Shown piece after piece: positions 1-4,884 of a stretch of 12,432 nt of DNA. The notes under the pieces were generated by a model, which saw nothing but the letters and a program-made list of their open reading frames with translations, had not been told where the DNA came from and did no database searches. A program made the translations under genes and the position numbers. The stretch spans positions 1-12,432 of the forward strand of contig CAZMGG010000158.1 in assembly GCA_964565715.1 (NCBI GenBank). The letters are read 5' to 3'. Source of the stretch: CAZMGG01 sp964565715. GTDB taxonomy: Bacteria; Planctomycetota; UBA1135; UBA2386. Each line of letters opens with the position of its first letter. Position 1 is the stretch's first letter.

Positions 1-81
1 CAGGGCCTGCAGGCCGGGATCGACATTCGGAATTGCGAAGTCGTGCATGGGGTTGGAAGGGCGCGGATGGGGCGGCGGCAT
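1..81 (-). CDS. Start of a gene running off the left edge (partial)
   Basis: On the minus strand an ATG at 81 opens PPPHPRPSN, and a second in-frame ATG at 48 opens HDFAIPNVDPGLQAL before the sequence ends. The second part has a normal coding codon pattern for this GC-rich genome (mostly G or C at third positions), whereas the first part is Pro-rich and may be untranslated. No ribosome-binding site is visible for either ATG. A GTG at 226 in another frame is also open to the edge, but its codons look poor. Too short to identify. Confidence 0.35.
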   Translation of the reverse strand, partial: MPPPHPRPSNPMHDFAIPNVDPGLQAL

Positions 82-165
82 CTGAAATTGCGGGGCGGCG
101 CACAAGAAAAGCGGTCGGTGCCGCTACCCACGATGGGGGGTGCCCCCTAGGAGGACCCGCGACCC

Positions 166-184
166 CCCCTCCCTTGAGGAGGGG
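166..184 (-). terminator. Possible terminator hairpin
   Basis: CCCCTCC and GGAGGGG pair in a 7-bp stem with a five-base loop (CTTGA), 39 bases past the stop of the 89-aa gene. There is no T-run after it, so at best a weak or Rho-assisted terminator. Confidence 0.3.
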
Positions 185-222
185 CGCCGGTGCAGGCCAG
201 GCGGCGCACACTCGTGGCGACA

Positions 223-492
223 TCACGGCGCGCCCTCCCGGCGCAGGGTCGCCCGGGCTTCGGCGCGGACGCCGCCGAGCAGATCGCCGAAGGCCAGCAC
301 CAGCTCGCGCACGTCAGCGGCGGCGGGAAGGTGCCCCGTGGCTCGGTGCTCGACGTGGGCGAACAGGAGGACCTCGGCGGCGCCTGGCCCGTGCTTCAGG
401 TCCAGACGGTGCGCGCAGTCCAGCACGGCCATCCGCGCCGGCCAGGCAGGAGGGAAGAGGGCGGCAACCAGGCGGGAGGCGGGGCCGATCAC
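223..492 (-). CDS. Conserved 89-aa hypothetical protein, copy 2
   Basis: Paralogue of the 12129-12398 protein: the same length, with the shared segments WPARMAVL, EHRATGHLPA, VRELVLA and LLGGVRAEAR; the nucleotide sequences are also clearly alike. It starts at the GTG overlapping the zinc-ribbon gene stop and ends at TGA 223-225. Unlike copy 1, it is not followed immediately by the 126-aa gene; a 141-base gap with a GC-rich hairpin comes next. Function unknown. A duplicated operon segment or two related elements would both explain the pair. Confidence 0.8.
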   Translation of the reverse strand: MIGPASRLVAALFPPAWPARMAVLDCAHRLDLKHGPGAAEVLLFAHVEHRATGHLPAAADVRELVLAFGDLLGGVRAEARATLRREGAP

Positions 493-779
493 GGGGCACC
501 GTCCTGCGGTTCGTCCGGCAGCTCGACCAGGTCGGAGGGCATCGCTGCGGGCAGGTGCCAGAAGGCCTGCAGGGCCTCGAGGGATGCGACCTCGGCGCGG
601 GCTTGCTCGAGCCGCTGGGCGATCGCGACGGGCATGGTGCCGGTGACCAGGTCGACGCAGCTGGGGCAGAAGAGCGGCTCGTCCGGTTCGTGGGGCTGCG
701 CCGGCGGGTCGCCCTGGGCGCGGCAGAAGGCGCAGGTCACCCGGTCAGGTGCCGGCGGCCGTCGGCGGCGAAGAGTCAC
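489..779 (-). CDS. Small zinc-ribbon protein, 96 aa
   Basis: Residues 15-42 (TCAFCRAQG ... LFCPSCVDLV) form a CxxC-x18-CxxC zinc ribbon (C16, C19, C38, C41). A helix that could form a coiled coil follows (VAIAQRLEQARAEVASLEAL) and the C-terminus is acidic (SDLVELPDEPQDGAP). The GTG at 779 overlaps the initiator gene stop (GTGA) and sets the zinc ribbon near the N-terminus; longer in-frame versions would be Arg-rich and antisense-like. A role in nucleic-acid binding or as an initiator partner is plausible from the motif and operon. The stop overlaps the next start (GTGA). Confidence 0.75.
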   Translation of the reverse strand: MTLRRRRPPAPDRVTCAFCRAQGDPPAQPHEPDEPLFCPSCVDLVTGTMPVAIAQRLEQARAEVASLEALQAFWHLPAAMPSDLVELPDEPQDGAP

Positions 780-2050
780 GCGATGAGCCTCCGAGCTGCG
801 GCGACGGGCAGGATGCCGCCCACGGCCGCCTCGATCGTTGCGTCGTCGTCGCGACGATCGACGAGGCGCAGCAGCACGGCGCGGGCGGCCGCGGTCCTGC
901 CGGCGGCCAGCAGGTCGCGCAGATCGGCGCGCAGCCGCTCGCGCTCGGCGCCGCCCGTGCCGAGCACCGCGGCACCGCCGGCCAGCAGCCGGGCCACGTC
1001 GGCGACGTGCCGCCCCAGTAGGGCCTGCTCGGCGGGTTGCCCGAGCACGCGCTCGCCCTGGCCGGCCGCGGCGAGCAGCGTGCCGGGGTCGCCTCGCTCC
1101 GACGCGCGCACGAGGTAGCCGGCGACGTTGCGGGCGCGGTAGCGGCGGACGGCGACGACGCACCACCGCGCCAGGCGCTCCGGCGACGGGCACCATCGGA
1201 TCACGCGTTCGGCGGCCGCGCAGCGCGCTCGCGCCAGCGCGGCTGGGTCATGCACGTGCGGCGGGTCCTGGCCGACGGCGGCCAGGAGCGCCGCCACGTC
1301 GGGTGCGTGCTCGGCCGCGAGCCGCTCGATGCCGCGGCGGGCCATCGTGACGGCCCAGGCGCCGGCGGTGTCCCGCACGTCTGGGGATCCGCGCGAGATC
1401 GGGTCACCAGCCGGCGGAGCCGGCGCTTCGCGCGCGCCCGCGCGCGTCTGGTGATCCGAGTACTGTCGGGTTGGGTCGGGTATGGGGCGCGCTCGGTCTG
1501 CGCCATCTCTGCGCTCGGTCTGCGCCAAGTCGTGGCCGACGACCGCAAGGCCGCGCTGCTGCTGTGGTTCCGCATCGCTGCGTGGTGCGCGGCGCGTCTG
1601 CGCCATCTTGCCGGGCCGCGCCGTTCCTGCGGCCGAGTGGTCTGCGCCACGTTGGCGGGAGGCGCGCCGGTCCGGGTCGGTATCGCGAGCTCGGCAGGCC
1701 GGGCAGCGGCTGTGACGCGGGTCGGGGTTGCGCCGCCGGCAGCTGGAGCAGGGTGCCTGCTCCGCCGCTGCGTCCCAGTCGCCGAGAGCTACGCCGTCAT
1801 CGTGCGCCCTTATCAGGCCTGCAGCCCCCAGCTCCGCGAGCGCATCCGCCACGTCCACCCCATGCACGTAGGCCGGCGCCGCCATCGCGAGGCCGGCCGC
1901 CGACGCGTGGGTCGCCGGCACCACGCCGCCCAGGCCGTACTCCGCGTGCGCGGCCCGCAGCGCGAGCCACGTCATCCGGGCCGCGAGCGACAGACCGGCC
2001 ACCGCCGGCGAGCGGCTGGCGGCGAGCGGCACCGCGTGCCACCGGCTCAC
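776..2050 (-). CDS. Replication-initiator-like protein with internal origin
   Basis: Predicted 424-aa initiator of lambda-O-like design. Residues 18-90 fit a winged helix (SLAARMTWLALRAAHAEYG, then GVDVADALAELGAAGLIRAH), as in phage replisome organisers. Residues 101-119 form a zinc ribbon (C101, C104, C116, C119; APCSSCRRR, RCPACR). Residues 125-215 are a polar Arg/Gln/Pro linker whose DNA contains four iterons. Residues 224-424 form a helical C-terminal domain with SPERLARWCVVAVRRYRARN and later LLAAGRTAAARAVLLRL. In lambda O the N-terminal domain binds iterons in the linker-coding DNA and the C-terminus recruits helicase factors; transferring that role is inference. The GTG at 2050 overlaps the regulator stop and excludes an upstream Arg-rich, implausible extension. 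It could instead be a transcription regulator. Confidence 0.7.
   Translation of the reverse strand: MSRWHAVPLAASRSPAVAGLSLAARMTWLALRAAHAEYGLGGVVPATHASAAGLAMAAPAYVHGVDVADALAELGAAGLIRAHDDGVALGDWDAAAEQAPCSSCRRRNPDPRHSRCPACRARDTDPDRRASRQRGADHSAAGTARPGKMAQTRRAPRSDAEPQQQRGLAVVGHDLAQTERRDGADRARPIPDPTRQYSDHQTRAGAREAPAPPAGDPISRGSPDVRDTAGAWAVTMARRGIERLAAEHAPDVAALLAAVGQDPPHVHDPAALARARCAAAERVIRWCPSPERLARWCVVAVRRYRARNVAGYLVRASERGDPGTLLAAAGQGERVLGQPAEQALLGRHVADVARLLAGGAAVLGTGGAERERLRADLRDLLAAGRTAAARAVLLRLVDRRDDDATIEAAVGGILPVAAARRLIA
1404..1454. repeat. Inverted repeat flanking a CG-alternating tract
   Basis: TCACCAG (1404-1410) and CTGGTGA (1448-1454) are perfect inverted arms. Between them lies an 18-base near-palindrome of alternating C and G (1429-1446) that could extrude a cruciform or adopt Z-DNA. 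It lies on the 3' side of the iterons in gene orientation, as the palindrome does in the lambda origin. Confidence 0.5.
1496..1649 (-). repeat. Four TGGCGCAGAC iterons (putative origin)
   Basis: On the minus strand, TGGCGCAGAC starts at 1649, 1605, 1527 and 1505, with spacings of 44, 78 and 22 bases. The two copies nearest the low end share 17 bases, TGGCGCAGACCGAGCGC. The copies are read in different frames of the surrounding gene (AQT in two, GAD in two), so they are conserved as DNA, not as a peptide repeat. They are candidate initiator-binding sites. Confidence 0.65.
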
Positions 2051-2370
2051 CGTGCGGCTCGCCCCCGCAGGCCATGCCGCGCGAGGGTCGCGGCGGTGCG
2101 GGCACCGCTCGAGGTGGCCGGCGGGTCGCGCAGGGCCGCCACCGCCGCCACGAACTCGCGGAGCCACTGCTGCGTCGTACAGCGGCCTGCGCCAGGCGCG
2201 CGCAGCGTCTGCAGCCGGACACCAGCGACGCCGCGCGTGGCCCATCGATAGACCGTGCTGTGATGTAGGGCCCGCCCCGAACGGTGCGGCAGGTGACGGC
2301 CGACCTCCCGCAGGGGAATCAGATCACTGAGGTCGTCAGGAGGCGTCGGCGTTCGCAATGGTTTGCGCAT
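2047..2370 (-). CDS. DUF1580-like helix-turn-helix regulator
   Basis: A 107-aa DNA-binding protein candidate. Residues 17-78 read LIPLREVGRHLPHR, ALHHSTVYRWATRGVAGVRL and RCTTQQWLREFVAAV. The sequence matches the DUF1580-like pattern I know from planctomycetes: LIPLxxAxRxLPxxxGRxxHxxTxxRWxxxGxxGVxLExxRxGGxxxTSxExLxxFxxxL. The TVYRW helix is the likely recognition helix. Such proteins resemble excisionases and MerR-like regulators. It probably controls its own promoter through the tandem palindrome just upstream. The ATG at 2370 begins the homologous part; the C-terminal 25 residues are basic and low-complexity. Its stop overlaps the replication gene start by GTGA. Confidence 0.75.
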   Translation of the reverse strand: MRKPLRTPTPPDDLSDLIPLREVGRHLPHRSGRALHHSTVYRWATRGVAGVRLQTLRAPGAGRCTTQQWLREFVAAVAALRDPPATSSGARTAATLARHGLRGRAAR

Positions 2371-2377
2371 GCCTGCC

Positions 2378-2406
2378 CTAGTAGCGGCATGGGTTTCGCC
2401 GCCCAA
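2378..2406 (-). promoter_or_regulatory. Possible sigma-70-type promoter for the regulator gene
   Basis: On the minus strand, TTGGGC (2406-2401) and TACTAG (2383-2378) are separated by 17 bases. Transcription would begin at about 2371, practically at the ATG (2370), so the transcript would be leaderless or nearly so. In GC-rich DNA such boxes are weak evidence; the adjacent operator is the main support. Confidence 0.35.
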
Positions 2407-2407
2407 T

Positions 2408-2427
2408 GTCGTACGACGTCGTACGAC
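2408..2427. promoter_or_regulatory. Two tandem GTCGTACGAC palindromes (operator)
   Basis: The self-complementary ten-mer GTCGTACGAC occurs twice head to tail without a gap, forming one 20-bp perfect palindrome. It borders a possible -35 box and lies upstream of the DUF1580-like regulator gene. A half-site GTCGTAC recurs at about 2175 inside that gene. Probable binding site for the encoded regulator or for a phage-type repressor. Confidence 0.7.
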
Positions 2428-2479
2428 TCCTCACGCCAGCGCGGATGCCGGCGGCGGCTGCAGTCGCCCCCGCGCGCAG

Positions 2480-3208
2480 CTACTCAGCAAGCGCTCGGGT
2501 TCCCTTGTCCGTTCGCTTGAGCCACCCGTCCGTCTCTTGGATCATGTAGCCCCAGGTCTTCATCGGTGCGCTCCTCGTCCTCACCGTAGATTCGTTCATT
2601 CTGTTGGCTTTGATCGCCAGCTCTTTCAGCGAGCGCGCCGGCAGCGCATCCAGCATCTTGCGCACCGCGGGCTTGAGCCGGCCCGACTTCATTCGGCACG
2701 GATCGATCTCTGACAATGCCACGTTCGCGACCTCCGGCGGTACGTCCACTTTCGCAAGCTCGGCCACCGCAGCCTGCAGCGTGTCGTGATGCAGCCAAGG
2801 GTCGCGGTACAGGCCCCGGATGGGCTCGCCGCGTCCGCCGGCCGCAAGCACCCTGGCAATCGCGAGCGGAACCATCCTTGGCAGATCGGCGACCAAGGGC
2901 GCCACGAGCTCGGCGCGCAGGTCATACACGGACCGCTCGACCACGGGCTTTGGCATGCGCGGGCGGCGCTTGGTGGAGCCGAACTGCGATGACCACAGGT
3001 CCTCCCAGCTTCTGGTGAGCGAATGCAGGTCCGCACGGCCGCAGACCGACACACCATCGGCCGACAGCATGATGATGCCGGCGGGCAGCGGCCGCTCCTC
3101 CATCATGCTCACGTCCCAATCCTGCCGCCGTTCGGGGAACCGCTCGAACGGTGGCAACTCGCGGAGCCGCCGCAACAGCTCCTGCGCCGCTTCCTGGCCT
3201 GCATCCAT
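2480..3208 (-). CDS. Hypothetical 242-aa protein, possible winged-helix C-terminus
   Basis: Not recognised as a named family. The ATG at 3208 has GGAG seven bases upstream. Residues 1-75 are polar with RFPERRQDWDV and GIIMLSADGVSVCG; residues 95-170 are helical (SVYDLRAELVAPLVADLP, DTLQAAVAELAKVDVPPEV). Residues 192-240 look like a winged helix: SLKELAIKANRMNESTVR as a helix-turn-helix, then WGYMIQETDGWLKRTDKG as the wing. Between an integrase and a small HTH regulator, a DNA-binding or repressor-like role is plausible but inferred. The gene is visibly less GC-rich and contains more Lys, Ile, Met and Asn than its neighbours, suggesting a different origin. Confidence 0.75.
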   Translation of the reverse strand: MDAGQEAAQELLRRLRELPPFERFPERRQDWDVSMMEERPLPAGIIMLSADGVSVCGRADLHSLTRSWEDLWSSQFGSTKRRPRMPKPVVERSVYDLRAELVAPLVADLPRMVPLAIARVLAAGGRGEPIRGLYRDPWLHHDTLQAAVAELAKVDVPPEVANVALSEIDPCRMKSGRLKPAVRKMLDALPARSLKELAIKANRMNESTVRTRSAPMKTWGYMIQETDGWLKRTDKGTRALAE

Positions 3209-3244
3209 GCGCGAACTCCGTGTGCGCGGGCTCCAGGGAGGAAA

Positions 3245-3317
3245 GGCGCCTGGGCGGGTGGGAGTCCGCGAGGAGGGGCACCACGCGCGGGGATCAGCCG
3301 CGCGCTGCCCAGGCGCC
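3245..3317 (-). other. Nested inverted repeats downstream of integrase B
   Basis: GGCGCCTGGGC (3245-3255) and GCCCAGGCGCC (3307-3317) are perfect 11-bp inverted arms. Inside lies a second hairpin, CGCGCGG / GGATCAG loop / CCGCGCG (3284-3304). The remaining inner stretch could close a short GGUG/CACC stem, giving a three-way junction in minus-strand RNA. It begins eight bases after the integrase TAG and ends 36 bases before the next gene. It could be a terminator, a structured leader or a DNA site. Confidence 0.55.
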
Positions 3318-3324
3318 GGTGAAT

Positions 3325-4518
3325 CTAGCCGTGCTGCAGCATCGCGTCTTCGGCCAACCTGGCGTCGGCCGTGGCGGCGTAGTGCCTGGTCATGTCGAGG
3401 CGGCTGTGGCCGAGGACGGCGCGGGCGGCTTCCACCTGGCCCATGCCGAACAGCCTGGCGGCGCAGGCGTGGCGGAGCTGGTTCGGGCTCCAGCTCGGGA
3501 TCTCCGCCGCGATGCACGCCCGATCGATCGCCCGCCGGTAGACCTTGACCGTGTAGCGGTCTGAGATGATCGCCTTGGGGCGCGCCGCCGCGGCCTGGGC
3601 CCGGCGCAGCTGGGAAGGCTGCACACGGGTCTTGCGACTCGCCCGCTTCTGCTCTCGGAGCTCGGCGACGGCGTCGCGGGGGCTGATCAGGGGCGCATCG
3701 GGATCGAGCCGGAGCAGCGGGCGCAGGGCCTCCTGCGCCTTCGGGCCGAGTCGGATGATGCGCTCCCGTCCGCGCCAGACGCCCTTGTGCTGCGTCGGGC
3801 GGTAGATCCAGACCCGGCCGCCCATGTCGATCTGCCTGCGGGTGATGGTCAGCACCTCACCAGGGCGCAGGCCCGCGTGCCACTGGACCAGCACCGCGGC
3901 CCGCAGCGGGGAGCTCAGGTGGGGCAGGACGGCCTGCACGTGGGCCCAGCCCACGGCCTCGACGGGCTTGGTCTCGCGTGCCCGGGTGCGGCCCGGCCGT
4001 AGGTGCTCTAGGGCGCGGAGGTGCTCCCAGGTGCCTGGGGGCACCAGGCGCCGGGACTCGCACCAGCGGAACATCCGCCGGATGGCGTTGATCCGGGCCC
4101 GGATGGTGGTGCGGGCGAGGCCACGGTCGGCGAGGGTTCGCTGGACCTGCTCGAGGTTGGCGACCTGGAAACCGTCGGCGGGGACCTCGCCGGCAGACTC
4201 GAGCAGCGGGGCGAGGGCGCGGCGCAGGTTCTCGATCTCGCGCGAGGGCGAGCCGTCGGGCATCAGGTAGTGCTGCTCGGCGTGCTCGAGGTAGCGGGCG
4301 ACCAGGTCGGCCACAACCGGGGCGCCGTCCTGGTCGTGGCTCGCGGGAGCCTGGCGGCCGTTGGCCAGCCAGTCGGCGAGGAAGGCATCGAAGCGGCGCT
4401 TCGCGTCAGGGCCGAAGGGACCGAAGCTGACGGTGCGGCCGTTGAACTTGGCGTAGGCCAGCAGGCGCCCAGAACTCGGACTGCGCCGCCGGCGCAGCTG
4501 GGGGAGTCGATCGGACAT
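3325..4518 (-). CDS. int: Tyrosine integrase B (planctomycete-style)
   Basis: Site-specific integrase, 397 aa. Residues 18-52 (GRLLAYAKFNGRTVSFGPFG) form a beta-rich N-terminal segment resembling an arm-type domain. Residues 68-155 are the core-binding helical domain. The catalytic domain has R218 in HAGLRPGE, K245 in TQHKGVW, R349 in SPNQLRHAC, H371 in LGHSR and nucleophile Y380 in TRHYA. The first His of the HxxR motif is Asn346 here, which I recall as common in planctomycete members. The insert with SRKTRVQPSQ and the phrases VWIYRPTQHK and SPRDAVAEL also fit that group. The ATG at 4518 has GGAG eight bases upstream. It starts 110 bases from the tRNA fragment and reads away from it, the standard int-att layout. 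Confidence 0.93.
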   Translation of the reverse strand: MSDRLPQLRRRRSPSSGRLLAYAKFNGRTVSFGPFGPDAKRRFDAFLADWLANGRQAPASHDQDGAPVVADLVARYLEHAEQHYLMPDGSPSREIENLRRALAPLLESAGEVPADGFQVANLEQVQRTLADRGLARTTIRARINAIRRMFRWCESRRLVPPGTWEHLRALEHLRPGRTRARETKPVEAVGWAHVQAVLPHLSSPLRAAVLVQWHAGLRPGEVLTITRRQIDMGGRVWIYRPTQHKGVWRGRERIIRLGPKAQEALRPLLRLDPDAPLISPRDAVAELREQKRASRKTRVQPSQLRRAQAAAARPKAIISDRYTVKVYRRAIDRACIAAEIPSWSPNQLRHACAARLFGMGQVEAARAVLGHSRLDMTRHYAATADARLAEDAMLQHG

Positions 4519-4540
4519 CGCGCGGTCTCCGGAAGGTCTG

Positions 4541-4556
4541 GGGTGCACGTGCACCC
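4541..4556. promoter_or_regulatory. Perfect 16-bp palindrome GGGTGCACGTGCACCC
   Basis: A gap-free palindrome 23-38 bases upstream of the integrase B ATG. A 16-bp perfect palindrome at this position is typical of an operator, so it may control the integrase promoter. Confidence 0.6.
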
Positions 4557-4578
4557 GGGTTTCGGAGCGGACACCGCG

Positions 4579-4594
4579 CAGCTCGTCGGAGCTG
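4579..4594. promoter_or_regulatory. Palindrome CAGCTC-4-GAGCTG
   Basis: A 6-4-6 inverted repeat with the same geometry as its neighbour at 4597-4612 but a different sequence. Candidate regulatory or accessory recombination site upstream of integrase B. Confidence 0.45.
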
Positions 4595-4596
4595 GT

Positions 4597-4612
4597 TCGC
4601 GCAATCGCGCGA
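4597..4612. promoter_or_regulatory. Palindrome TCGCGC-4-GCGCGA
   Basis: A 6-4-6 inverted repeat between the tRNA fragment and the start of integrase B. It is centred 18 bases from the next palindrome. Candidate protein-binding site in the integrase upstream region. Confidence 0.45.
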
Positions 4613-4628
4613 TCGGCAACAGGTTACG

Positions 4629-4661
4629 TGGTGGGCGTTGCAGGAGTCGAACCTGCGACAC
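4629..4661 (-). other. tRNA 3'-end fragment, putative attachment site
   Basis: Reading on the minus strand, the segment contains a five-base variable region (GTGTC), a perfect T arm (GCAGG, loop TTCGACT, CCTGC), the acceptor 3' strand AACGCCC, discriminator A, and an encoded CCA ending at 4629. A 5' acceptor partner GGGCGTT, D arm and matching anticodon stem are absent upstream, so this is not a complete tRNA gene. The T arm and acceptor resemble tRNA-Lys, but the isotype cannot be assigned safely. Duplicated tRNA 3' ends are the hallmark of integrase attachment sites, and two tyrosine recombinases flank this one. Confidence 0.7.
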
Positions 4662-4797
4662 CCAGCTTGTCGACCACTCAGAATTGCCAACCATGCAGCG
4701 CCGAGAACGCGAGAGAACAGCCGTTTGCACGGCATCCGCGGCACTCTACGCGAACTGCCCCGACGGGACAACCAGGGACATTCCGGCCCATCGGGGG

Positions 4798-4832
4798 TGC
4801 TGTATTCGGCTGGTTCTGCTGTATCTACAGCA
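4798..4832. repeat. Direct and inverted TGCTGTA repeats
   Basis: TGCTGTAT occurs at 4798-4805 and 4817-4824, 19 bases apart. An inverted TACAGCA at 4826-4832 makes a 7-2-7 palindrome with the second copy (4817-4832). The site is 53 bases beyond the stop of recombinase A and on the element side of the tRNA fragment, a place where integrase arm sites or excisionase sites are commonly found. Confidence 0.5.
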
Positions 4833-4884
4833 AGGCCCGCGGACGTGCGGTCCTGGCCCAAGTCGCACCCGTTCCGAGGCCCGA

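Noticed and set aside
1201..1650. MAQT peptide repeats as a protein motif.
   Set aside because: The DNA repeat is read in different frames of the real gene, so it is not a conserved peptide repeat; it is treated as DNA iterons instead.
1037..2251. Long plus-strand open frames opposite the initiator gene.
   Set aside because: Arg/Gly/Pro-rich antisense products of GC-rich DNA; the minus strand shows a zinc ribbon, coupled starts and sensible domains.
4629..4720. A complete tRNA gene, including one with a long variable arm or a Val-type GAC anticodon.
   Set aside because: No 5' GGGCGTT, no D-arm signature, and the bases before the presumed anticodon loop do not pair with GCTGG.
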